DNA of 64,000 bases. Origin: Perca fluviatilis (Eukaryota; Chordata; Actinopteri; Perciformes; Percidae). The stretch lies in NCBI RefSeq assembly GCF_010015445.1, contig NC_053121.1:24832434-24896433 (forward strand), read 5' to 3'. Within the stretch, counting starts at the first letter, position 1. The number at the start of each line of letters is the position of its first letter. The position numbers and the translations under genes are program-made. The notes beneath the pieces are model-generated. The model was not told where the DNA came from and did no database searches. It saw nothing but the letters and a program-made list of their open reading frames with translations. Positions 34,299-47,200 of this stretch are shown here, piece after piece.

Positions 34299-36424
34299 TT
34301 GAGACATCACTAATTTGCTCATTGACTTTCCAACAATAAATGTTGGTAACAGTCACTTCAGACTGATGCTCTGTCTTTGTTGGCCCCCTAAATATGTGCC
34401 AAACAGGCCCAGTTATCCAGCCATGGTGATAAAATAGGAACCGTTTGATGTAACTGTTGCTTAAGTTGGGCTTTAATAAAATGGGTGTTCCTGCCAATTG
34501 TTGGCCACTTTGATTTTAAACACTTATATTATCTTTTTCAACAAATGCAATTAAATCAGAGTCGGTGTGCTATTATAAACTGGACTGTAGGCTACAGGAT
34601 TGTGTGGAAGTCTAAATGGCAAAAAAGAAAGTGCTTTGTTGAATTATCATTTTCAGTGTGACAGCAGACCATTAATATAGCCTACTGTTAAAGTAAAATG
34701 TGGTCAGTATATTTGTTAGGTGTCCTTCCAAGCAGGATCTTTAAATCTGTGTTGAATCTTTGGAGATAAAAACTCTGTCCTAGAAGGACTATTTATCTGA
34801 CTCCTGCGAAGCCCTCTGCAATTAAAGATTCAATCCCACCGAGCACCAGTCTGTTTGTTATTCACCTGTAGGGCTTTACCCGGCGCTAGGACCCAGGGTG
34901 CGCGATTTTCATCTCCAGCTGCTGCAGACCGAAAACTGGCAATAAGGGAAGATCGCGAGGACAAGCCAAAATTGCATACTGTATTCATTCTACTTCAAAA
35001 TCACATCCCTGGTCCCACACGGAAGCCTCTGTGTAGACAACAATAGCTTGTTGCGCTGTGTGCAGGCTTTGTGGCTGTAGACAGCTCGGAGCGCAAGGTA
35101 AGACGGTGCAATACCATGCGATTACTAATAACAAAGGCGTTACGGGCGAGCAGGGGGCATTAAAGGGGGCATTGCACAACGCTATTGAGGGCGAGTAAAA
35201 CTCTGTCAAACTTTGACCTGGATATGTGTATTTTCTAGTTGTTGGTGTCTTGCAGTAGTTGCGGTGATGTCTCGCTGTTATCCCACGGCATTATGTAGGA
35301 TCGTGTCACATGTAGCCTATATGGCCAGCCAAGTTGTGTATCGAGATGACATACTTGAGTCTGCTGTCCATGCGTATCGACTGTGGATGCAGTCGGCTGT
35401 CCAAACGCCGACACAGTAACTGTAGCCTATATGAAGTGATGCATTTCAATATCAGACAGATATTTAACATCATCTGGACGGCGCATCGAGCCATCCATTA
35501 ACCTGGCAAGCAGGAACATCACCCTTTACTGTTTCTGTGATCGGCTGCTATCCTCCCTTCGTTTATTGTAGAATAATTCATTACTTTTACCAAGATGGAA
35601 GAATAAAACGCTTGGTTTTTACTCAGCGTTCACCCCCACCCCCCACAAACCGCCTTCCCAGCCTCGACATTCAATATTGACCAGGTGAACCACGAACTTA
35701 GACGGGACATCCTCTTCGCTATAAACCATGGCGGCCTAAATAGGGTCGATAATCTTCAATATGAGTCACAGATAGATGACCACGTATGCCCACTTTGAAG
35801 ACGACATTCTTAAAAAAAAAAAAATCAGGCCTTCGGAATAAACAACGTGCCTTCATCTGTGCTATCGCAGTTGTCATAGTGCATGTGCGGAATACCACAT
35901 CCATGCTCGAGAGATTTATCATTGTATGCATAACAAGTTTTTGTTTAACCCCACAGCTTCAGACATCCGATGTGGAGCCTGTGGACCAAACTCGTCTATA
36001 ATTGGTGAAGCCCCGAGCAGCCGGTCACTACCGGGATAGCTCTTGCGCGGTCGTTGAGGTCTCCGGGTTACCCCTGCTCAGACACAATGCGATGTGTCAG
36101 CTACCGACTTTGTGATAGTCCTGCTTTATGCCGAGACTGTTCTCTATACGGCGTCCCCGTTTTTGCCGATCGGCGTTTTTGGTTTCCCAATTTCACATTT
36201 GGTCATCTTGTCAACGATCTGGCTGCTTGCACGCAGCCATTACTGAGCTGAATGGCGAAGGGCACGTTAGAAGCTCTCACACACCGATCCGCTCCGCGAT
36301 AGGAAAGCAACGAAATAGTTTCAGCTCGTATAGCCTGCTACTCTCTGCGAATGGACAGTATCGTTGTCCTGCACCACGACACACATCGTGCATGGTAGTA
36401 AACAAACTCTCTGAGTCAGCCTCG

Positions 36425-36425
<1 letters not shown>

Positions 36426-36469
<44 letters not shown>
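36426..36469. repeat. (GT)n microsatellite
   Basis: About 22 GT units; it continues imperfectly to 36478. Confidence 0.93.
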
Positions 36470-36474
<5 letters not shown>

Positions 36475-38439
36475 GTGCACGGTTATTTCTTCACCACCAC
36501 AAGTGTTGAGAAAAGTAGGAGATTTGTTGCCCTAAAGGAGTGGATACCCTTGTAAACAGCAGGCCTTTCAGGATTCAGGTAGGACAAGTGGACTAATTAC
36601 AGCAGAGTAACCTGTACTGCTTAACTACTGCATGCCAAAGTGTGATTATGGCATAGGAGAGCTAAATACCATGTGGTTTTTTTTGTTTTATCTTTGGGGG
36701 AGAATCAGAAAAAAACTCAAGTGCAAATCCTCAACAGACTGATTTGATACTTTAAACGTATCTGTTCGCCTGTGTATGACTGGAAGTTGCAGATGTGTTG
36801 TCATTCACCTCATAACTGCAGATGTTGGTCAGACTATTCTTCTCAGCTCCTTTGTCTTTATTTAAGCACTAAAGTTAAAGTCAGTCTTTAATTAAGGAAA
36901 AACTGACCTCATGTTACACTGTGCACTTGTTCAAACTAAGAATATAGAAAAGGATGTAAGTGAAAGTAGATGTTCAAATTGTGTAATGATGTAAATGATA
37001 TTACCTCCAGGAGCGGTTTCATCTTCCTGGTTGTTTGTGGCTTGTATATAAAATAGCCTGTCCGTCTTCTGCTGTGTTAAACTTTGCTGTGTGAAGCATG
37101 TTTGGATTGTTTCAGTATAGGTTGAAGGCTTTTGTCTTTATGAATGGCAAATCGTGTCATGATTTTGTGTTAAAGTCTGGTGTAGCTAAGCCTTTTCCAA
37201 ATTGTAGTGATGCTGTGAACTCAGCTCAAGACCACTTCTCTGTAGAAAACCATGTGCATGAATTCAGTTAAAACCTGACATGGTGATAACAGGAAATGTG
37301 ATTTTGACACACTGCACTGCAATAGGTGAATGAAGTTGTGGCACTTTTGTGTCCATATCAATAATCAGTGATATTGCCGACAAAATGTCTTCACACCGTG
37401 AAAACCCCGGTCTGGACAAACCAGGAAATAATGAAAAAATTATAGGGTTTGGTCTCAGCACAGCTGGGATGTAGACAGCCCACATTGTCAATCATAATGA
37501 ATGAGGAGAAAGTAAACATGAATATAATGAGGGAAACTTGTCATGTCACTGCAATAGTTGTCTTTAGTTATTTTGAATTAATTGTGTATTTTTTGTATTT
37601 TCAGTGAATGACAGTATAATGATTTGGAGGCAGATGAGAATAATAATATTGGCTCATATTCCTATGGTCTGCAAAGGGATGAGGAAATGGTACAAAGCTC
37701 ATATAAGCCAGTCTATAAGGGAAGACACGAGTTAGATTTTACAAAACAGCCTGCTGTCACTTTGTGTTTTGTGTTTCTAGGGCTCCTACGACTGAAACGT
37801 AACCTCGTCAGGTGTTTGTTAAGCCAGATCCAATGACATCAAAACAAATGACCAAAACTTATTGAAAGATAAAAGTCTCACATAGTTAAGGGGTTTTAAA
37901 TCCTTCTCAGAAATCAGTAGCTTTAGTGTTTCCCCCATCCTTTCCATGCTGCATCAGTCTGCAGCTTGCAGCATGCAACTGGAGTGCCTCGAGCACCCGG
38001 AGTCTTGCCTCCTCGTGTTAATTTCCCTGCAACAGACCCAAACCTCTCCCACTCTTTTTTTTGTATTTTGGCAATTCCGTTTAGCAACCATCACCCGCTG
38101 CTGTGACTCTGTTAATTGACCTGACTGCCACTGAAACGCAAACATCCCCTCAGTAATACTCAGAGCCTCCTTTGGTTACAAGAAATACAGTTTATTACTT
38201 CATTACCAAGATAAGCCTCTTCAGTTTAGCGCACCGTTACACTCTTTGGTCGCGATCCCCCATTCCCCTTGAGCGGCAGAAGCTCGAGTTGCATGCCGGT
38301 ACCTGCAGTCCTTACCCCTCCCAGCCTCTCCAGCGTGTAATCCTGGGCGTGGATAGCCGAGCACTACATCTCCCATGCTATCACCGAGCACCCTTCTGCC
38401 CCTCTCTCTCTCTCCCACCAGAGTCAGACTGGAGATACT

Positions 38440-38990
38440 GAACGGACTGTCTTGACGACCCCCCTACCCTCCCCTCCTCCTCTCTCCCTCCCGCCCCCCC
38501 CGGACTTTTAGAACCGAAAACCGTCGAGATTAGTAAGCAGCCACGGACGGCAGAGGCGAAAGGCTGGACATGGCCGTATCCGAGTCGTTCCTGTAGGCTA
38601 CGTCGTTCACATGCCATCTGGACGAGCGGGTTCGTAACTGTTTGTGTCATTAGACATCTTTTTATCTCGCCTGCTGATTAGCTCGGGGAATATTCAATAT
38701 TTCGGCAGAGTCTTAAAGGGGGTGGGGGAGACGGCGGCGGAGAGCAGAGGCTTGGTGGGTCCTGGGGCTCGGTGAATGCCTTTCAACGCCGAAGTGGTTC
38801 AGTCTGTCCACCAAAGGAGCGATAGGAGAGACTGGAGCACTTCACATTAGGTCGGCCGGGGATAAATAACAGTAGCCTGCCTCAACATGTAGGCTTAACC
38901 ACCCGGAGTAATGCGAGGGCTTCGCGGAGACTCCGCTGCGCAGGGAGCTGAAACCTACCCACGGTGGTGGTCAGTGGAGTTAAATATATT
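38440..38990 (+). promoter_or_regulatory. Putative bcorl1 promoter and noncoding first exon
   Basis: This is the most GC- and CpG-rich noncoding stretch upstream of bcorl1, with a polypyrimidine block (38459-38504) and several CpG clusters (38515-38640, 38720-38760, 38930-38965). Position about 2.5 kb before the first coding exon seen, on the right side, fits a promoter with 5' UTR. No transcript evidence is available. Confidence 0.4.
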
Positions 38991-41276
38991 GTTTGCCCCC
39001 TTTTTTTGGTGGCCAGTCCAGCAGCACAATCCAGTGTAATAAGTTGTTTCACCCATCCTTCTGTTAGTTGTCCAAATGGCTACTTTGTTTTTCCTATTTG
39101 CGAGTAACTCCGTGCAGACAGTTTTTGTTATCAGCGCGTGAAATTGATTATTTGTTTGTAAAAACGTCCACTGGCAGATATAGTTACTTTGTCGAGTGTT
39201 TGTGGGCTGATGAAACGAGATGATGGTCGTCAGGAGTTTTTGTTTGTTTGGCTCTACGTTGTGTTTTCTGTGTGGCTTTGCATTGATGTTGACTTACCTT
39301 ATCAGGCGGAGATGTGACACATTGCCACATTATGGTGGGAATCTATCCTGTCACTTGCTAAAATATGGCCAAACATCTGTCCTTCATCTCGAAACATTTC
39401 AATCCCTGTTACCTATGTCATTTAGGCATGTTGCATGATGCATACAGGCTCTATGTGCAGTTTGTGCCTGTGTTTGCCTGTGGGTGGACCGATCACCTCG
39501 AGCCAGTTGCCATTCTTTCATTGTGGTGACTGCTCGCCATCTCCAGCGACCGACCCGGAGCTCTCCAGAGTTTTTCCGCGCTGATGTTTACAACAGAGGA
39601 AAGCAAATTGTTTTCAGAGCCTACAATGCCACGGCGTGCATTGTGCACTTTTTCACATATGACATTGGAACGTGTGTCTTTTGTACAGTGGGGCTGAACA
39701 GTGAACTGACCGGGCTGAAGTGGGCTACTACAACAGAATCATTTTGGTTTCGTCGAGACGGTTTTTCTCAAAGGTAGCCTAATGTCAGGCTTGAGTTTTT
39801 TTCGTCTTGAGTGTTGCCCAAGGCGTGTGTGCCGGACTACTGCATACATTTAGTGGCCTACATCAGAGCTGATGAATTCAAATGTTGTGGCGGAGTAGAC
39901 GGCGTACGATCGCAGCACAAAGACAAACTAGCTGTAAGCAACTGTTGTACGGTAATGAATGCAGAGCCTCCTTGCACTGAGCGGTATCTGCATCGCTGAA
40001 TCCTTTTCAGTCCGTGCTCGCAGATTCCAGCAGATATTGGTGTGTCAGTCATTATGTGCATCATATTCGTTATGTTTCACTGACTCCAGGGTGAAACATT
40101 TTCCATTCCCCCAAAGCTTTGACATAGATTTTTTTTTTTTTTTGCCGAGTCCCTTTTTGTAGTTGTCTCTTTAACTTGCAGATGCGCTCGCCTGCGCTCA
40201 CCTCTACATACCAGGGGCTGGTTTGGCGTGTGTCGCCGGTGTACATGAGAGTATTTCAAATGTTTGTTTTCAGATGACATCAGCATAGATTAATGATTTG
40301 CTTATGCTTGTTAATAATCCTGTGTATCGTGGTCAACATTGTTTTGTGAATGAAGGTTGAATTCTATTGTAAACATGTTTTTTTGTGTGTTTCTTTTTCA
40401 ATAGAGAAGCAATGGGTGGAATTCCATCTCTAATTTTAGATCACACTGCATGACCCCACCATTAAACTACAATTAACTGGGGTAGGCTGCTTTATTGTAA
40501 TCCTAAATAATTAACTGTCCAGTGATTGATAAGAAACAAAACTTTTGTTCACTTCCAGTCATCCACTTTTCACCCCCATGATAGTATTTAGTAGCCTGTG
40601 TGGAAAGTGAGTGGCAGTGTGGATCTGTTGTGGCAGGAAGGTTTGAAGTGGATTTAGGCAGCCTCTCTTCATCTCAAGGGTGAACAAAATATTTTCAACC
40701 AACAACAGAACTTTAAAATTAAGTTTAACCTGCAAAATACCACATAAAATACATTTGCAAATTGGCTGTGCACAATGTGCATGGAGCGATGTGGTATTTG
40801 AGAATGGTGGTCTTTTATATGTCTCTGCCAGGTGCCCGTTTGGCTCGTAATACATCCATGTTGCAACTGGTGCATTAGGTCTCATTTCATTCAGTGAATA
40901 TCCTATTTTGAGTGAAGATAATTCACTCTCAAGATCGATCAACACTGACAAACTGTTAACATTCCCTGCATGCAAAGAAATAAAAAATGAAAGGGAACAA
41001 CAGAACAAATGCATTCTTCAGTTTACCTCTGCTACCCTGAATTGTCTTTTCTTTCTGGCTCTTCAGGACATTTTAACATATCTGGCCTCTCCAAGCTCGT
41101 CTCAAAGAAAGGAACTTTTCAATTGCCCAATGTTGGTTACTCCGAATCACTTACTGTTGCATAGAGTAGGTCTTATTCCTTCATAAAGGATTCAATACAA
41201 GTCTTTTCTGTGATTGAAACAAGAACAGCACCAACAGTAATCACATTAAGTGTTCTTTTTCTTGTGTACTCTGCAG
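38991..41276. other. bcorl1 5' intron or 5' region
   Basis: Sequence between the GC-rich block and the first coding exon seen. I searched it for a coding exon resembling the BCORL1 N-terminus (GVHNW...RIRMCG as I recall the family) and saw none. Short open frames here show no family resemblance. Confidence 0.4.
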
Positions 41277-44200
41277 CATATCACTGTATTTCAAGGAGAA
41301 CTCTCACCTGACTGACTCAGCTACCCCCGAGGTATGTTGTGTTAAAGAAACACCTATGCAGGTAATTGTTTTTTCTTCTTCTTCATTACGGTTAGATTAC
41401 TAGATTAGAGCATTCTTTTCTCTTATCTAATTAACACTGGCATCATGATCTTCTATTATTACTCAGGTGGATCCTACACTAATGAATGTAGGGGATGGAG
41501 GCACGGTGAGCAGAGAGATCAGTGCTCCAAATAAAGTGTCTGCTAGTATGGTGGGAAATCCCCCCCAGACGCTACCCCCTGAGTTTAGAGGAGATGTTAC
41601 CCTCAGTCAGCAAAACAAGACCACTCCAACAACAGACTGTAAGACAGCAAAAGCCTGCCTGGACAATAGCAATTATAACCACAGCCCTGAGCCTTCTCCA
41701 CCTCAACAGCCCAACAATGCACCAACGTCCAGCTCAGCCCTCACTGGCTCAGAAAAGAGAGCAGACAAAAGGGCAGAGGCCCCTAAACTCAAGGCTGATG
41801 GTGTTGTGGCCTTCCCCACTCCTCAGTGGTCAAGTGGTGTAAAAGTCAGCCGGGAGGACTCTCTCAACTCCTGTCACAGCAATGTGACATCCAGCAAGAA
41901 ATCACACCCGCAAACACAATCTGTGCAAAGTGTTTCACCTGGGTTTCAGTGCTCCACCATGTTTAAACCAGTCCAGCCTGTTGCCTTCCTTCCTTCCACT
42001 AATTTTCCCTCTCCACTTTGTAAAATCACTCTTCCACCAGCATTGGGTCAGATTGCAGCATTGAGAGAAGCCACAGCCAGTCAGTTTCACAAAGAAATTC
42101 AGCCTCAAAGCTCAGGTGTTGGAGGGACACCTCTCATGCGGACCTATCCCTATCCGTTCTCGGTAGGCCGAACTCCAGCGGCAGAGAAAAAAGCCAGCGC
42201 ATCATCATCAAAACTTAAATCTAACCATTCATCTAATAAGAACTCCAAATCTGTGGGAGAGCATACATCTTTAGCCTCAGTGGTAGCCTCACCAGCTATT
42301 GCCCTACCATTGCAGCACCCGTCATTAACTCCTGCAGCACCCACCCGCTACACGCTGTCTCCCACTGCTGCCATTTGCTGTGGCTCTGCATTGGCCAGCA
42401 TCACCTCTCAGAGCAGACTGCTGAACCATGTGGAGAAAGGCAACAGCATAGACAAAACAACCATGGGATCTCTTAAAATGACACCTCCCTCTGCTTCAGA
42501 GGACTATACAGCTTGCTCAGTTGAACCAAGAGATGTACCTCTTGATTTATCTGCTAAATCAAAACGTCCAAAATGCATAAGTGACCCTCCTGTTTCGATG
42601 ATTGAGCCTCATAATAATGAGTCAAATCAGAGAGATTTTCTGAACTCAAAGAGGACTCATTCTACAACTTATAGCTCAGCTGTACAATACCCTAACTTAC
42701 CCAACACCCACAGAAATGGATCCCATCAAAAGCAAATAAATAGGCCTCAGAATCACCAGGTCCCAGAGCCCAAACCAACCTGGAGTAAGGGATCTTCACA
42801 AGACTCCATAAAAAACATCCCTGGAACTTATGTAGGTGTGGCTAGCCCCATACTGGCTTCTACTCTACGGGGCAAAGATGGACAAGGGTCTTTTGCAGAT
42901 GAATTTCAGAGTTTTGCAAAGCAGGAGTTTATATCTATAATTGACCAAGGAGAACATCTGGCCTCAGGAGGAAAGAAGCCATCCTGTCTGGTGAAGGGCA
43001 ACCAACATGCTCACAGCGTCAAGCATGTTAAAAACACCAGCTCAGCCATAACTAAGAACTGTCCCTCTAAAGGAGCCCTAACGACTGCCCTGACAAGCTC
43101 TGCCACTGCTCAGACTCATCAGAAATCTGGTGCTGGCAAAACAGCAGTGCCGTACTCTATCACTGTTGTCAATCCAGCTTGGCAGAAGCCACCTCTTCTT
43201 CCGCACCAAGCCTCGTCTGTTCAGAGAAAAATCACACAAGGATCTCCAAAGATGAAGGGCATCACAGCTACAGAAGGATCTAAGTTTCAGAGTGCCCAGC
43301 AGAGCCCGTCCAAACCGGAGGATGATAAGTGGGAGAGAATACAGTCTCCCCTGTCTAACCTCGCGTCCATCGTAAAGCAGCAAGCTCTCGAAACAACAGC
43401 ACAGACATGCGAAGGTAATACTCAAGCCTCACCTGTCGCATCAAGAAAAGCTGATGTTCTGAATCCACTCTCTGGGAGCCAAGACACCCAATGCAAACAG
43501 ACTTGTGCTTTTGAATACCCATCATACTGGTCTGTGGAAAAATGGGCTGGTGTGCCATCTCAAGGGGATTCAACTCAAGCTATGAAGAGGCACGAGAAGG
43601 TGAACGCCACTGAGCCTGTAGAGAATAATACTGAGTTAAACACCAGCCAGGGAGAACACATGGGACTACAAGCAAAGCAAGGCTCCTCAAAGCCTGCGGG
43701 CCAGTCTCATCTCTTTGGGAGCAATGCATCAACAAATGGGAACAGGATGGAGAGCAAACTAGCCCAGGTGTTAGAGGGGGAGATGTTGAAGAAAGAAAGT
43801 GGGGCGTCAGACGGTCCTCCGAGTGAAAAATTGGGAGGCATGGTTGCGTCTATTCTTACAGGCCAGTGTGTGGCGGTAGGCGACAAGTTTGAGAAGAAAA
43901 CAAATGGAACCAAAGAGCAGTCGCCAACCAAAGCAAAAGCTGCTGGCGTCAAACAAAAGAAAACCAGTCCTAAGAAGGCAGCAAAGGAGAAGACGCCACC
44001 GGACTCATCAAAGAAGGCTGCAGGAAAGAAAAAGCAGGACACAGAAAATACTCCAACCAAAGTGTCCTGTCAAAAGAAGGTAAATTACATTTGTCCTTTT
44101 TTAATGTCTAAAAAATCTTTGTTCTTTTCTCATGATCTCCCTTTGGTTGTATCTTAGGGAAATATCTTAGTTAGCAATCACCCCAATCTCATCCAAATTT

Positions 44201-47200
44201 TAACCATCAAATTGGTGATTCAGAGCTCCCTTTCATTAATATGAATCTATGACTGATGATTTAACTTCCAAGGGCTTACTGCGAGTCTGTTACATGCTCT
44301 CCGTCACCATGAAAGCTTTGTGATCAATAGCATCCACAACATGCTCACTCTGTCCCCTGTGTATTTCAGCAAAAGAAACAATGTGCACCTGTGCTGGAGC
44401 AGAGTCTATCAGCGGTGAAACTTTCTCCACAGAGTACAGAGCTGACTCCGAGGGACAAGATCAGTCCCAACAAGGTTGAGCAACTAACCCGCAACAAATC
44501 AGGTGATGTCTTTGTTTCTTATAATCCTGTGACATTTACAGCCCTAAAAAGTTCTCGCAGTGTTTTATCTGCCAATATTGCCATTGGCACATATGTTCGA
44601 TATGCGCCGAGGTGAAAACTTTTTTTTTTTTTTTTTTTGTCTTTTACAGAATATAATTCAGAAAAAGATGCTTGTGTCCAGCAGCAATATAACAATACTG
44701 TTATGTTAATGTGGCAAGCAGCTCGGAATGGGTATAAGTAGCTCTTAGCGACGTTAATCATATAATGCTACTCAACACAGGCAACTTTAAGTCACTGTAG
44801 CAAAATACAGCTGGTGTCAAGAAATGTAACGGCCACCTCAGTATTGGTTAAAACTATAAACCAGCACAAAAATGACAGGTACCAATATAAGCCACCATGT
44901 TCCGAACAGACGCATTACAAACACTAACAAAAAGTAACATTTGCACGTTGGAACATAAAACGGCAAACTTAACAAAGTACTCAGTCCAGACTACTCAGCA
45001 TCTCATTCTGCAGCTCAGCAGATGACGGTGTGGTGGTGGTTTGAGTCTGTTGAGTGTTGACTTCACACTACGTTGTTACCTAGTTGGTAAGATGCAATGC
45101 TGGAAAGCAAATAAACAACGTCCCGTTACTTTACTCTCCTGTGACAACCGTCGTGTTACTTATGCTCATCATACTCGTTTGCTACATTAGCTAGCTAGCT
45201 GACCACGTATCTACTTTCATACCTTGTCAGTCGAGTGGAAGCTAATGTGTGAGCATTTTAGCCCATTCTGTCTATAAGCGATAACATAAATAGGACGATG
45301 TATTCACACCAAACTTTTGTCCAGGACTGGCAGTTTGGTAAACGACCTCCAAACCGAACAATTCTATCCGTTGCGTTTACCAAATGTTGAGTTTAAAAGT
45401 CTGGTTTCCCACCGGATACATTGAAAGTTTCCCCTGAATGTACAGCAGAGGCACAGGCTCTTGACTCGGCAGCAGCGAACCATGATTTAATGTTTCTGCT
45501 AATGTTTTCTTTTCCAGTGAAGTTTACTGTTTCAGTGCACTTTTGTCATTTTGAACAATAAGGTTTATTATAAACATCCCATGGGCCCACCACCTGTTGG
45601 AGGAACCACTGGGGTCGGGTGCGCTGCTACATGGGTGGCAGTGAAGGTCAGGGGCCTCGACGGACCAGATCCGGGCAGCAGACGCTGGCTCTGGGGACGT
45701 GGAACATCACCTCTCTGTGGGGGAAGGAGCCGGAACTGGTGCAGGAGGTGGAGCGCTACCGGTTAGATCTGGTGGGGCTTACCTCTACACACAGTCTCGG
45801 TTCTGGAACCATACTGCTGGATAGGGGTTGGACTCTTTTCTTCTCCGGAGTTGCCCAGGGTGTGAGGCGCCGGGCGGGTGTGGGGATACTCACAAGCCCC
45901 CGGCTGAGCGCCGTTACGTTGGAGTTTACCCCGGTGGACGAGAGGGTCGCCTCCCTACGCCTGCGGGTTGTGGGGGGGAAAACTCTGACTGTTGTTTGTG
46001 CATATGCACCAAACAAGAGTTCGGAGTATTCGGCCTTCTTGGAGACCTTGACTGGAGTCCTGCATGGGGCTCCAGTGGGGGACTCCATTGTTCTGCTGGG
46101 GGACTTCAACGCGCACGTGGGCGATGATGGAGAAACATGGAGAGGCGTGATTGGGAGGAACGGCCTCCCTGATCTAAACCAGAGTGGTTGTTTGTTGTTG
46201 GACTTCTGTGCTAGTCATGGATTGTCTATAACAAACACCATGTTCGAACATAGGGATGCTCATAAGTGTATGTGGTACCAGAGCACCCTAGGCCAAAGGT
46301 CAATGATCGATTTTATAATCGTTTCATCTGATCTGAGGCCGTATGTTTTGGACACTCGGGTGAAGAGAGGGGCGGAGCTGTCAACTGATCACCATCTGGT
46401 GGTGAGTTGGGTCAGGGGTGGGGAAGACTCTGGAGAGACCTGGTAAGCCCAAACGGGTAGTGCGGGTAAATTGGGAACGTCTGGAGGAGGCCCCTGTCCG
46501 CAGACTTTTCAACTCACACCTCCCGGCGGAGCGTTCTTTCGGCATCCCTGTGGAGGCTGGGGGCATTGAACCCGAGTGGACAATGTTCAAAGTTTCCATT
46601 GCTGAAGCTGCGCGGGAGGCTGTGGTCTTAGGGTCTTAGGTGCCTCAAGGGGCGGGTAACCCACGAACACCGTGGTGGACACCGGTGGTCAGGGAAGCGT
46701 CCCGACTGAAGAAGGAGTCTTTCCGGGATATGTTATCCCAGAGGACTCTGGAGGCGGTTGCAGGGTACCGAAGGGCCCGAAGGGCTGCAGCCTCTGCCGT
46801 GAAAGAGGCAAAGCAGCGGGTGTGGGAGAAGTTTGGAGAAGACATGGAGAAGGACTTTCGGTCAGCACCAAGGTGCTTCTGGAAAACTGTTCGCCACCTC
46901 AGGAGGGGGAAGCGGGGAACCATCCAAGCTGTGTACAGTAAGGATGGGACGCTGTTGATCTCAACTGAGGAGGTAATAGGGCGGTGGAAGGAGCACTTTG
47001 AGGAACTCCTGAATCCAACTAATACGCCTTCTATGTTAGAGGCAGAGCTGGAGGATGATGGGGGATCATTGTCAATTTCCCAGGTGGAAGTCACTGATGT
47101 AGTCAAACAACTCCACAGTGGCAAAGCCCCTGGGATTGATGAGATCCGTCCAGAAATGCTCAAGGCTCTGGGTGTGGAGGTGCTGTCCTGGTTGACACGC

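Larger units (their letters stand above)
29752..38439. other. Intergenic region between the tRNA and the bcorl1 promoter
   Basis: No protein-coding exon with supporting homology was found. It contains repeats (30995-31285, 31837-32142), microsatellites (34050-34075, 34236-34294, 36426-36469), a C run near 33629-33639 and poorly defined moderately GC-rich stretches around 34.9-36.5 kb that could be distal regulatory or noncoding exons of bcorl1. Short open frames here look random. Confidence 0.45.
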
